This document shows positions 44,235 through 52,762 of a stretch of 64,000 nucleotides of DNA, piece after piece. The translations under genes and the position numbers were made by a program. Origin of the DNA: Flavobacterium piscis (GTDB taxonomy: Bacteria; Bacteroidota; Bacteroidia; Flavobacteriales; Flavobacteriaceae); assembly GCF_001686925.1 (NCBI RefSeq), contig NZ_LVEN01000027.1:310001-374000 (forward strand). The letters run 5' to 3'. A model generated the notes under the pieces. It saw nothing but the letters and a program-made list of their open reading frames with translations, searched no databases and was not told the origin of the DNA. Position 1 is the stretch's first letter. Every line of letters starts with the position of its first letter.

Positions 44235-45797
44235 TTATCCAATTAAAGGTAAAATGCAAGTAAAATCGCCGTCTTTTTTGAAAGCTTTAAAATCGTTTTT
44301 ACCATAGTATTTATAGATACTTTCTAAGTATTTGTGACCAAACTTAGATTCTTTTCCGAAGTTTTGCTTTTCGTTTAAATTATTGGTAATAATTACAACG
44401 TTTTCGTTAATCCTAATTGTGATGCGTAACGGACTTTCTTCAGAGGCTATATTATGCTTGATCGCATTTTCTACAGCAATCTGAAAAGCCAGATACGGCA
44501 CTTTTTTTGCCAGAAAGCTTTCGTCTTCAATAGTTATAGTAAAAATGAATTCCTCAGTAAAACGAGTTTGCTGCAAAAAGATGTATTTTTCGATAAAAAG
44601 CAATTCTTCCTGGACCGTAACAATATTATTGAGCGGCGGATTAATAAGGTATCTGTAAATTTTAGAAAGGTTTAATGTAAATTTTCGTGCTATTCCGGTA
44701 TTGGTTTCAATTAGCATATAAAGCGAATTCAACGAATTGAATAAAAAGTGCGGATTAATCTGCTCTTTTAATTGTTGCAGCTGAATCAGGGCTTTCTCCT
44801 TATTAATCATTTCGTTTTCTAAAAGCAGCTTGTTTTTTTCCTGCGACAAGATTTCTTTTTCCTGAAAAGTTCTACGAGTAAAAATGGTAAACAAATAAAA
44901 GAATACAATTAAAATAGCAGTCGTAATGATATAAATGAGATAGGCATATTTTTTAACCGCATTTACATCTTCATTCGAAATTTCTCTCGGAAAATTTACT
45001 CCAATATACCAATTTGTTCCTTTTACATTCAAACGTTTGGTATAGCGTACAATATCTAAAAACAAATATTCAGACGGGGCAATTCTCTTGCTAAAGTCTT
45101 CTCTTTTAGAAAAAGTTGTATCCTGAGGTACTATATTGGTTAACTTGAAAATGTTCTTTTTCAGTAATTTTATTTCAGGATGATAAATAATCGTTCCTTT
45201 CTTATCAAAAACAAAAGCATAATTAGGCGCTTTTTGATCAATTGTCGAGAAATAATTCTGAAGCGATTTCAAATCGATATCATATCCGTACCGAACTACA
45301 GTGCCATTTGCAGCAGTATATCTGTAATAAATACGCCAAAAAAAGTGGTCAGTATCTTCTATAATACTATTAGATTGTGAAAGCTCTCTGTTTTTAGCCA
45401 CAAAATCTTTTATCGAAGCTTTGAGATGGGCATCGTTTTTAGAAATTGTAAATTCTATTTTTTGATTGTCGATCTGAAACCAGTTGTTTTTTACCAAACT
45501 GTCATTGGCATGAATGTTACTTAAAACTTTTAAATTATCAGATAAGTTTTTGGCGTTGCTGATATCTACAATTCGTTTCAGTTCATTTTTAGATTCCAAA
45601 AAGCGTGATAATTCCTGCGCAATAACTTCCTGTTTTTTTACAAAACTACGCTGTGAACTCTCGGCGTTCGATTTTTCGGTAACCTCCGTCATCAAACCGC
45701 TCAGGATATAAATAGAAAGCAAAGTAAGAACAACGAAAATGATTCCTAAAATAAAGAAGTTCCTACCGGAAAAAGTGTTTTTTAAAGTAAATTTCAA
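44235..45797 (-). CDS. LytS-type sensor histidine kinase
   Basis: A 520-residue membrane kinase. One transmembrane helix near the N terminus (NFFILGIIFVVLTLLS), a periplasmic Cache-like domain (about 40-280), a second helix (YLIYIITTAILIVFF), a linker coiled coil and a kinase core of the His_kinase type with INPHFLFNSLNSLY and NAIKHNIASE. I chose a TTG start at 45797 (first residues MKFTLKNTF), because a consensus -7 box TATATTTG at 45866-45873 lies inside the longer ATG frame from 45893 and the first helix then lies at the usual place. It presumably senses an external ligand for the metzincin/SusCD locus and signals to the LytTR protein. Confidence 0.75.
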   Translation of the reverse strand: MKFTLKNTFSGRNFFILGIIFVVLTLLSIYILSGLMTEVTEKSNAESSQRSFVKKQEVIAQELSRFLESKNELKRIVDISNAKNLSDNLKVLSNIHANDSLVKNNWFQIDNQKIEFTISKNDAHLKASIKDFVAKNRELSQSNSIIEDTDHFFWRIYYRYTAANGTVVRYGYDIDLKSLQNYFSTIDQKAPNYAFVFDKKGTIIYHPEIKLLKKNIFKLTNIVPQDTTFSKREDFSKRIAPSEYLFLDIVRYTKRLNVKGTNWYIGVNFPREISNEDVNAVKKYAYLIYIITTAILIVFFYLFTIFTRRTFQEKEILSQEKNKLLLENEMINKEKALIQLQQLKEQINPHFLFNSLNSLYMLIETNTGIARKFTLNLSKIYRYLINPPLNNIVTVQEELLFIEKYIFLQQTRFTEEFIFTITIEDESFLAKKVPYLAFQIAVENAIKHNIASEESPLRITIRINENVVIITNNLNEKQNFGKESKFGHKYLESIYKYYGKNDFKAFKKDGDFTCILPLIG

Positions 45798-45865
45798 AGT
45801 GTAGATAAAAAAATAAGGCGTATTAAAATCCTTATTGCAATAGGGTATTAATTTTTTTTCGTGTG

Positions 45866-45873
45866 CAAATATA
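45866..45873 (-). promoter_or_regulatory. -7 box of the LytS kinase gene
   Basis: TATATTTG on the minus strand; no clear TTG was found 17-20 bp upstream. It lies about 70 bp before the TTG start and downstream of the ATG at 45893, which argues against that ATG. Confidence 0.4.
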
Positions 45874-45974
45874 AAACTTTTTAGCTGATACACTTTTAGT
45901 TATGAAATCTTAACACATATTTCGGGTAGTCGTTTAGTAAAAATCTTGTTAAGAGAGAAAAGAGTTTAAAATTG

Positions 45975-46318
45975 TTTCAGGTTTCAGGTTTCAGGTTTGA
46001 AATGAGAATAGAATTTCTATGTCATTTTACCGCAATCCCGATAGCTATCGGGAGCAAAGTTTTTACTAAGCAAGGTTTTATAAAAACGCAAAGTCCGCAA
46101 AGCTTTTTGTCGATTTTTTTACCACAGAGAACACAAAGATTTTAATTAGCAAGTCTTTAGAAAAACACAAAGTTCGCAAAGCTTTGTGTTGAACCAGCTT
46201 TGCGAACTTTGTGTTTGTCAACGTAATCCTAATAATAAAAACTTTGTGTTCTCTGTGGTAAAATGTCATAGAAATTCTATTCTCATTTCAAACCTGAAAC
46301 TTGAAACCTGAAACTTGA
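45975..46318. repeat. Long (about 340 bp) multi-arm palindrome
   Basis: The outer arms TTTCAGGTTTGAAATGAGAA (45995) with AGAATTTCTATGTCATTTTACC pair with the right arm (46258-46305) nearly base for base over about 47 bp, with one to three mismatches. Inside are ACCACAGAGAACACAAAG against CTTTGTGTTCTCTGTGGT and AAACACAAAGTTCGCAAAGC against GCTTTGCGAACTTTGTGTTT (perfect 20 bp). A CCCGATAGCTATCGGG copy (46037-46052) lies in the left half. No gene is present; a 63-codon frame in it is an artefact. Confidence 0.8.
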
Positions 46319-46326
46319 AACAAAAA

Positions 46327-46881
46327 TTAAGAAATCTGAAGATGTTCCAAAGTTTTCCCGACCAAAGTTTTTACTCCAACCGCTTTAAACCCTAATTTAA
46401 GATACAGTTTCTTCGCACCCGCATTTCCTTCTTCAACCAATAAACCTAAAGTCTGTTTATTTTTGGTTACAAATTCTTCAATCAAAAACTGCAATAATTG
46501 AGAACCAATTCCTTTTCCCTGATGATTAGGACTTACACCTAACGCATCAATATAAAACTCTCCGCTTTGCGTTTCATTTTCGGGACTAAAATCAGGATTA
46601 AAATTAAGACGAACATAATCAATAATAGGTTTACGCAGTTCATGTAATTTTCCTCCGTCATAAATAGAAACAGCTCCTACAATTTCATCGTTTTCTTCGG
46701 CTACAAAACAATTCTGATAAGAATATTGATTGCTTTCATATTCAACAAAATGAAGCAGGAAATAATAGGCCGTTTTAGGATCTTTTTCGCCAATGAATTT
46801 ATAAATGATTTCTTCCATTGCCAGCAACAAATGTTTGGCAATCGATTCAGAATCTTCAATAGTTGCTTTTCTAATAATCAT
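46327..46881 (-). CDS. GNAT family N-acetyltransferase
   Basis: A 184-residue single-domain acetyltransferase. The acetyl-CoA binding motif is GVSPNHQGKGIGSQLLQFLI (about 121-140), preceded by GEFYIDALGV and followed by LLVEEGNAGAKKLYLKLGFKAVGVK (motif B with the typical YLKLGF). The substrate is unknown. It stands alone next to the long palindrome. Confidence 0.85.
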   Translation of the reverse strand: MIIRKATIEDSESIAKHLLLAMEEIIYKFIGEKDPKTAYYFLLHFVEYESNQYSYQNCFVAEENDEIVGAVSIYDGGKLHELRKPIIDYVRLNFNPDFSPENETQSGEFYIDALGVSPNHQGKGIGSQLLQFLIEEFVTKNKQTLGLLVEEGNAGAKKLYLKLGFKAVGVKTLVGKTLEHLQIS

Positions 46882-47175
46882 GATATGTATTTTAAGAGTA
46901 CAAAATTACGGTAAGTTTTAAGTATTGATTCTTTTCTTTAAAATAATGCGATAAATAGGCACGATTTTTAAATTTTCGATAAAACTGTAAAAATCATAAT
47001 CAATTAAATTTTTATTTTAAAATATTTATAATCAGTTAGTTATTTGTTTTTTTTAGTTGTGAAATAACCAATTATTAGCTTGAAAAGCACAGTAACAAAA
47101 TGAATTATCGAGACATAATTATTTTTAGGCGAACCTTTTTTTATGTATTAAAAAGACTACTTTTTGAAAGTGGAT

Positions 47176-47344
47176 TGTTGATAACTGTTTTTTTTGAAAG
47201 TGATATTGAAGCAGTTTTTCATGTTGATAACTCTATTTAGATTTATTTTAAATAGCTGATGTTTCGGCTGTTACGGATTATTATGATGCTGTTGATAAAA
47301 AGTAAATTTTACATCAATTTTAAGAGGCTTGAAGATGTTGATAA
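47176..47344 (+). promoter_or_regulatory. Four DnaA-box-like motifs upstream of nrdB
   Basis: TGTTGATAA occurs at 47176-47184, 47222-47230, 47290-47298 and 47336-47344, all in the same orientation, with start-to-start distances 46, 68 and 46. Its complement TTATCAACA differs from the DnaA consensus TTATCCACA in one base. In E. coli, DnaA binds in the nrdAB promoter. TTTTTGAAAGTG is also present twice (47161 and 47191). The interval 46882-47175 holds no other feature. Confidence 0.45.
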
Positions 47345-47373
47345 TTGGATGGATTTTTAACATCAAAAGGTGG

Positions 47374-47401
47374 TTGGAAGAAGAACTGTAGGTTAATTTT
47401 G
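47374..47401 (+). promoter_or_regulatory. nrdBA promoter
   Basis: TTG (47374-47376), 17 bp and -7 box TAATTTTG (47394-47401). The predicted leader is about 75 nt before the ATG at 47482. The promoter lies 30-57 bp beyond the last TGTTGATAA motif. Confidence 0.6.
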
Positions 47402-47481
47402 TAAGTATAGAAATGTCGTTGAAATCCCCAAATAAACGAATTATTTTTATCACTAATAAGTCACCATTTAATACTATACAT

Positions 47482-48456
47482 ATGTCTATTTTCGATAAAA
47501 GAATCAATTATAAACCTTTTGAGTATCCAGAAGTATTGCAATTTACAGAAGCCATAAATAAAGCGTATTGGGTACATTCCGAAGTCGATTTTACTGCTGA
47601 TACTCAGGATTTTCATTCGCATTTGAATGCAGCCGAAAAAACAGCGATCAAAAACAGTTTGTTGGCCATTGCTCAAATTGAAGTAGCAGTAAAAAGTTTT
47701 TGGGGTAATATTTACGAGCATTTCCCAAAACCGGAATTCAACGGATTAGGAAGTACTTTTGCTGAATGTGAATTCAGGCATTCTGAGGCTTATTCGCGTC
47801 TTTTGGAGGTTTTAGGTTATAATGATGAATTCGAAAAACTGATGGAAATTCCGGTAATCCGCAAACGTGTCGATTATCTTTCGAATGTATTAAAAGATAC
47901 CAAATCACAAGACAATAAAAAGTATGTGGTTTCGCTGATATTGTTCAGCATTCTGATCGAAAATGTATCACTTTTTAGCCAATTTGCGATTTTATTGTCG
48001 TTTACAAGGTTTAAAGGATATATGAAAAATGTGAGTAACATTATCGCATGGACTTCTATCGACGAACAAATTCATGCCAATGGCGGAATTTATATTGTAA
48101 ATAAAATACGCGAGGAATTCCCGGATTATTTCGATGAAGAAACTTTAACGCTTATCAGAGAAACGGTTAAGGATTCGATCAATGTAGAAGCAGATATATT
48201 AGACTGGATTTTTGAAGATGGTGAAATCGAAACAATCAAAAAAGCAGATTTGGTAAACTTCATGAAATTTAGAATAGATGAAAGTCTGACGCAAATCAAT
48301 ATTCCAACAATATTTAATGTTCCTGCCGATGATTATAAAGCAATGGCATGGTTCGAAGAAGAAGTTTTTGCCAACAGTCTTGATGATTTCTTTGCGAAAA
48401 GACCGGTAGAATATACCAAACACGACAAAAGTATTACGGCAAACGACCTTTTCTAA
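47482..48456 (+). CDS. nrdB: Ribonucleotide reductase small subunit (class I)
   Basis: A 324-residue ferritin-like subunit that makes the radical for ribonucleotide reduction. The iron/radical site is visible: ECEFRHSEAYSRLLEVLG has E, H and the radical Tyr at the E-x-x-H-x-x-x-Y spacing, and later come FSILIENVSLFSQF and WTSIDEQIHANGG (E and H ligands). The ATG at 47482 (MSIFDKRINY) is preferred to a frame start at 47413, because homologues begin there. Unlike some Bacteroidota NrdB proteins it has no N-terminal ATP-cone. It is followed after 18 bp by nrdA. Confidence 0.92.
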   Translation: MSIFDKRINYKPFEYPEVLQFTEAINKAYWVHSEVDFTADTQDFHSHLNAAEKTAIKNSLLAIAQIEVAVKSFWGNIYEHFPKPEFNGLGSTFAECEFRHSEAYSRLLEVLGYNDEFEKLMEIPVIRKRVDYLSNVLKDTKSQDNKKYVVSLILFSILIENVSLFSQFAILLSFTRFKGYMKNVSNIIAWTSIDEQIHANGGIYIVNKIREEFPDYFDEETLTLIRETVKDSINVEADILDWIFEDGEIETIKKADLVNFMKFRIDESLTQINIPTIFNVPADDYKAMAWFEEEVFANSLDDFFAKRPVEYTKHDKSITANDLF

Positions 48457-48474
48457 AAACAGCAAATTACAATT

Positions 48475-50172
48475 ATGAATACAATAGATACAATTTCAGG
48501 AAACAGCGCTCCGTTAAGCGAAGCAGACAATAAAATGTGGTGGAAAAACTCTGAAAGTGAGCAAATTTTAAATCGTGGATATCTTTTAAAAGGTGAAACT
48601 GTAGAAGGTGCAATTGACAGAATTTGTACTGCTGCAGCAAAAAGATTGTACAAACCCGAATTAAAAGAGTCTTTTGTAGAAATGATCGAACGCGGCTGGA
48701 TGAGTATTAGTTCACCTGTTTGGGCCAATATGGGAACAGAACGCGGTTTGCCAATTTCTTGTTTTAATGTCCACGTTCCGGATGAAATCGAAGGAATTAC
48801 GCATAAATTAGGTGAAGTAATCATGCAAACCAAAATTGGTGGAGGAACATCCGGATATTTTGGAGAATTGCGCGAAAGAGGAAGCGCCGTAACCGATAAC
48901 GGAAAGAGTAGTGGAGCAGTAAGTTTTATGAAACTTTTTGATACGACAATGGATACCATTTCGCAAGGTGGCGTTCGCCGAGGAGCATTTGCAGCTTATT
49001 TAGATGTAGATCACCCGGATATCGAAGAGTTTTTGAAGATAAAAAGCATCGGAAATCCAATTCAGAATTTGTTTACCGGAATTTGTGTACCCGATTACTG
49101 GATGCAGGAAATGATTGATGGTGATGCCGATAAAAGACAAGTTTGGGCTAAAGTTCTCGAAAGCCGTCAGCAAAAAGGATTGCCTTATATCTTTTTTAGC
49201 GACAACGTAAACAAGAACAAACCACAAGTTTATAAAGACAAAAACCTGCGTATTAATGCAAGTAATTTGTGTAGCGAAATCATGTTGCCATCAAGTTTTG
49301 ACGAATCGTTTATTTGCTGCCTTTCGTCAATGAATCTGGAACTTTATGAAGAGTGGAAAGATACTGAAGCAGTAAAATTAGCGATCTTTTTCCTTGATGC
49401 CGTTTTACAGGAATTTATCGAAAAAACCGAAGGCAACTATTATCTGGCAGCAGCGAATCGTTTTGCAAAAAGACACCGCGCACTCGGATTAGGAGTTTTA
49501 GGATGGCATTCGTATTTACAAAAAAATATGATTCCGTTTGAAGGTCTTGAAGCTAAAATGAAAACAACAGAAATTTTCAAACATATCAGTGACAAAGCCG
49601 ATAAAGCCACTCAGGATTTAGCACGTATTTACGGCGAACCTGAATTGCTAAAAGGATACGGAAGACGTAATACCACGACAATGGCAATTGCTCCAACCAC
49701 TTCATCATCGGCTATTTTAGGACAAACTTCGCCAGGAATTGAGCCTTTTAGCAGCAATTATTATAAAGCCGGTTTGAGCAAAGGTAATTTTATGCGTAAA
49801 AATAAATACCTAAAAGCATTATTAGAAGAAAAAGGGCTGGATAATGAGGAAGTTTGGAGAGAAATCATGCTAAATGGCGGAAGCGTTCAGCACATGAGTC
49901 AGTTGAGTCAAAATGAGCGAGATGTCTTTAAAACCTTTAAAGAAATCAGTCAGTTAGAGATTGTACAGCAGGCATCCATCCGTCAGAAATATGTAGATCA
50001 GGGGCAAAGCATTAACTTGAATATCCCTTCGGATTTACCAATTAAAGAAGTAAACCGTTTGCTGATTGAAGCGTGGCAATTAGGAATCAAAAGTTTGTAT
50101 TACCAACGCAGCCAAAGTGTATCTAAAGAATTAGTGACGAGTTTGGTAACTTGTAGTAGTTGCGAATCATAA
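48475..50172 (+). CDS. nrdA: Ribonucleotide reductase large subunit (class I), short form
   Basis: A 565-residue catalytic subunit. Catalytic Cys C266 stands in NASNLCSEIM with N264 and E268, the redox pair is C96 (LPISCFNVH) and C281, the radical-transfer Tyr pair is in YYQRSQS near the C terminus, and the tail CSSCES provides the thioredoxin-reducible Cys pair. It lacks the N-terminal ATP-cone of the 760-residue E. coli type; NrdB lacks it as well, so ATP/dATP overall-activity control by a cone is absent. The nrdB-nrdA order is common in Bacteroidota. Confidence 0.92.
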   Translation: MNTIDTISGNSAPLSEADNKMWWKNSESEQILNRGYLLKGETVEGAIDRICTAAAKRLYKPELKESFVEMIERGWMSISSPVWANMGTERGLPISCFNVHVPDEIEGITHKLGEVIMQTKIGGGTSGYFGELRERGSAVTDNGKSSGAVSFMKLFDTTMDTISQGGVRRGAFAAYLDVDHPDIEEFLKIKSIGNPIQNLFTGICVPDYWMQEMIDGDADKRQVWAKVLESRQQKGLPYIFFSDNVNKNKPQVYKDKNLRINASNLCSEIMLPSSFDESFICCLSSMNLELYEEWKDTEAVKLAIFFLDAVLQEFIEKTEGNYYLAAANRFAKRHRALGLGVLGWHSYLQKNMIPFEGLEAKMKTTEIFKHISDKADKATQDLARIYGEPELLKGYGRRNTTTMAIAPTTSSSAILGQTSPGIEPFSSNYYKAGLSKGNFMRKNKYLKALLEEKGLDNEEVWREIMLNGGSVQHMSQLSQNERDVFKTFKEISQLEIVQQASIRQKYVDQGQSINLNIPSDLPIKEVNRLLIEAWQLGIKSLYYQRSQSVSKELVTSLVTCSSCES

Positions 50173-50176
50173 AAGT

Positions 50177-50208
50177 AAAGGCTGTTTGTTTAGACAGCCT
50201 TTTTTTTG
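50177..50208 (+). terminator. Terminator of nrdBA
   Basis: AAAGGCTGT pairs with ACAGCCTTT around 8 nt, followed by a run of T, a few bases after the nrdA stop. Confidence 0.8.
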
Positions 50209-50218
50209 TGACAATTTT

Positions 50219-50475
50219 TGGCCCACGGATTTTACGGGTTGAGCGGGTTTTCGCTGGTTTTTTTTTAGCGTGCGGTATCTTTGTCAAAGTTTGTCATCGC
50301 ATTTTTGTCATCCCGACGAACGAGGGATCTCCGCAAGTAACTCGACAAAAAAATGTCACCACAATCTTGTCATCTCGACCGAAGGGAGAGATCACACAAG
50401 AAATGCCGCAAACAAAATCACCAATCTTTGGCGAGTTCCGAGTGTGATCTCTCCCTTCGGTCGAGATGACAAAAG
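50219..50475. repeat. GCCCACGGAT word plus one and a half GTCAT-type hairpins
   Basis: GCCCACGGATTTTACGGG (50220) stands alone without its usual partner. A left half of a GTCAT-type hairpin (TTGTCATCCCGACGAACGAG, from 50305) follows, then a complete one: TTGTCATCTCGACCGAAGGG (50367) to CCCTTCGGTCGAGATGACAA (to 50473), about 31 bp perfect. The central part AAGAAATGCCGCAAAC is also present at 4882 and 16644. Reading frames in this stretch are artefacts. Confidence 0.75.
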
Positions 50476-50504
50476 ATACGCTGCTAAAATGATTCAATAA
50501 TAAT

Positions 50505-50540
50505 AAAAAAAAGACTGCCTTTTTACAGACAGTCTCTTTC
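50505..50540 (-). terminator. Terminator of the metal-acquisition operon
   Basis: On the minus strand AAAGAGACTG pairs with CAGTCTTTTT, followed by T residues, about 20 bp beyond the stop of the AztD-like gene. It marks the 3' end of the operon. Confidence 0.7.
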
Positions 50541-50559
50541 AAACTAAAAAAACAAAAAC

Positions 50560-51774
50560 CTAATGGCTTTTACTATTTTCAAAACCTAAAATAGTAATGG
50601 TATAAGGCGTATTCGAAACCTTGATTTTCTTAGCAATTGCCATAGTCGATAAGTTCAGCTGAAACAATTCTCCCGTGCTTGGAGAAGTGATGTACGCAAA
50701 ATTCTCTGTTAACTGAATTTGAGGTTTTGATGTGGCATCGCTCGCCGTTTCCGGAATTACTTTTGCCTCTTTTTCAACCTGTAAACTCGTTAAGTTGAAT
50801 AGTTTAAATTCACCAGAAAACAATAGAATTCCTAATTTGCTGTTGTTGTAGCTTACTTTGCATTGCATAATTTTGGTGCTTTGCAAAATTGGTTTTATCG
50901 TTGCAGCTGCAACATCAATTAAATAAGCGCCTTTTGCGGCAGTAAATCCTATGAATTTTCCTTTGGCTTTAGTTTCTAAAATGGTTCCAAACCAAGCAGT
51001 TCCAAAATCTTCAGGAAGTGCAATCAGTTTTTGTTTTCCTGAACTTTCTACTACAAGAACACCGCTTGCAGAACCAAAAACAGCGTAAGTTCCGTCAGAA
51101 GCATTTCCGTGGATTCCTTTTGTTGCAACAGTAGATTCGAATAACGTTTTTCCTGTATTGTCGATAATTTTTACTTTTTCAGGTAATGTTCCCGCAACCG
51201 AATTATCTTTTTGGGTAATGGCATAAGTTCCGTTTGAGAAAGTCGCCATCGCACCGTGATGCGCCAATAAACCAGCATTAATCACTTTAAATTTTGCCCC
51301 TGCAGTATTGATTTCAGATTCTTTCGCAACAGATAAACTTCCGTCTCCATCGTTGAAAGTCAGCAATTCTCCAATTTTACTTTTAAAATGCGTTGGCAAA
51401 AGCGATTGTCCTGTTAAGGCACCAAATTTTGGAATTCCGTCTACATCAACATGATCGCCGTGACTTTCGAATCCGCTGTCAAAAGTTTCAACTGTATTGT
51501 CTGCCCGGTGTACAATTCCGGCATATCTTCCTGATTCTGTAGTATAAAGCGCTGACTTTGCAAATTTAGCATTAAAAGAAGTTGTCGTCGCATCAACCGG
51601 ATTTACAAGTGTAATGGCGGTTGTTTTTTCATCAGAAAGTAATACTCGCAAATATTTATATTCGGCCAGCGTTTCTTCGGGCGTTTCGGTGGCATTGTCA
51701 TCGTCATTGCTACAAGAGACAGCAAAAATGGATAAAGCAAATAAGAAAATGATTTTGAAATAATTGTTTTTCAT
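50560..51774 (-). CDS. AztD-like metal-binding lipoprotein
   Basis: A 404-residue lipoprotein (lipobox AVSC, Cys 21) followed by an Asp/Glu-rich spacer. The body repeats about 45-residue blade units (for example GRYAGIVHRADNTVETFDSG, NGTYAITQKDN, DGTYAVFGSASGVLVVES) and so is a beta-propeller. His residues occur at H105 and H108 (ESHGDHVDVDG), H129 (LPTHF), H172-H173 (AHHGAM) and H222 (GIHGNASDG). HGDH, P-x-H, HHG and HG in this order are what I expect of AztD, the periplasmic zinc chaperone. As last gene of the TonB-receptor operon it probably holds zinc at the outer membrane. Copper or another metal cannot be excluded. Confidence 0.7.
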   Translation of the reverse strand: MKNNYFKIIFLFALSIFAVSCSNDDDNATETPEETLAEYKYLRVLLSDEKTTAITLVNPVDATTTSFNAKFAKSALYTTESGRYAGIVHRADNTVETFDSGFESHGDHVDVDGIPKFGALTGQSLLPTHFKSKIGELLTFNDGDGSLSVAKESEINTAGAKFKVINAGLLAHHGAMATFSNGTYAITQKDNSVAGTLPEKVKIIDNTGKTLFESTVATKGIHGNASDGTYAVFGSASGVLVVESSGKQKLIALPEDFGTAWFGTILETKAKGKFIGFTAAKGAYLIDVAAATIKPILQSTKIMQCKVSYNNSKLGILLFSGEFKLFNLTSLQVEKEAKVIPETASDATSKPQIQLTENFAYITSPSTGELFQLNLSTMAIAKKIKVSNTPYTITILGFENSKSH

Positions 51775-51819
51775 GGTAAAACGTGTTTAAATTAATTTGG
51801 ATTTAAAAAAATGTGTAGA

Positions 51820-52731
51820 TTAAAAATTGATGGTAATAGGCATTGATTTGTATACACTTAAATTATAAGTGGTGTTTTTGTATAAAAGAACCCAATTGTA
51901 CTGACCTGATTGCCACGATTTGTCTGCCGTGGTTGGGTTTCCTTCAGCATCTTTGTCTGCGCCAACAACAATACTTTCGCCACCCCAAACATCATCGATC
52001 TTTTGCAGCGTCGCAATTTTTGAAGCCGGAGCAAGACCTTTGTGTTCTACTTTTGAAATCACAATAACTTTTTTGAAATCAAGATTGTCAATACTTTCGG
52101 GATGATAATTAAGACTCTTTTTTATCAAAACCGAATAAAAAATTCCGTCACCCATAATCTGGCTTACTTGTGCATGTGCCGTAATTTTATCGTTCTTTTT
52201 GAAGATTAATTCCGGTTCTACCCAGGTTTCCATATAATAAATCAGATCGTCATTTCGCGAAAGCATATCACGGCCAATTAGCGGATCAGCAGGCATGTTG
52301 GCAGGATCTGTAATGGTAAGTTCTTCTTTGATTTCGAGCTGTGATCCGTTTTCATCCAGAACAATAAACGAGAAATCAAATTTACCTTCGGGAGCATCGG
52401 CAGGAATATTGAAATGCTTATGAACATTGGTATTTTTAGCCCCTTTGTATTCTGCAAAAGACAATTCGAATTTCCAGTCTTTAGTATACGTTTCACCTTT
52501 TTTTGGAAGTATTTTAATCTGTACATCAGCGATTTTGTCACCAGCAAGAACATCAGCATTAAAATGGAAATCACGGCCAATCAAGGCTTTTTTGTTATTG
52601 CCGGTTCCAATTTCAACGTTGGTGGCTGTTGGTTTCGAAACTTCGTTGTTATCATTGTTATCATCGTTGTTACAGGCTGTAAAAGAAGATGCAGCCACAA
52701 AAAACAGCAGAAATAATTTTGCTTTTTTCAT
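51820..52731 (-). CDS. Lipoprotein of the metal-acquisition operon
   Basis: A 303-residue lipoprotein (lipobox FTAC, Cys 20; ATG at 52731 chosen because the signal begins there) followed by a run of Asn/Asp. Two similar beta-rich halves are visible: GRDFHFNADVLAGDKIADVQIKI and GRDMLSRNDDLIYY start them, both containing His-poor DUF4625-like patterns (NVHKHFNIPADAPEGKFDFSFIVLDENGSQ). The form resembles two DUF4625 domains in tandem, related to the protein encoded at 55203. The NVHKHFNIP motif is a possible metal site. It is encoded 45 bp before the AztD-like gene and 31 bp after the receptor. Confidence 0.65.
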   Translation of the reverse strand: MKKAKLFLLFFVAASSFTACNNDDNNDNNEVSKPTATNVEIGTGNNKKALIGRDFHFNADVLAGDKIADVQIKILPKKGETYTKDWKFELSFAEYKGAKNTNVHKHFNIPADAPEGKFDFSFIVLDENGSQLEIKEELTITDPANMPADPLIGRDMLSRNDDLIYYMETWVEPELIFKKNDKITAHAQVSQIMGDGIFYSVLIKKSLNYHPESIDNLDFKKVIVISKVEHKGLAPASKIATLQKIDDVWGGESIVVGADKDAEGNPTTADKSWQSGQYNWVLLYKNTTYNLSVYKSMPITINF

Positions 52732-52762
52732 AAGGAATTGAGGTTTGTTAATTGAATTCATA

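Noticed and set aside
45798..45893. ATG at 45893 as start of the LytS kinase
   Set aside because: A consensus -7 box lies within that extension, and the extension is not signal-like. I keep this open, since the TTG start is an inference.
46078..46269. 63-codon open frame
   Set aside because: It is entirely within the multi-arm palindrome and is a product of its symmetry.
47176..47344. Cluster of DnaA-like boxes as replication origin
   Set aside because: dnaA and dnaN are not near, there is no strong AT-rich unwinding element, and the motifs precede nrdBA in a promoter-like setting.
50160..50542. Overlapping open frames on both strands
   Set aside because: They lie in dispersed repeat DNA and match frames created by similar repeats at 2584-2923.
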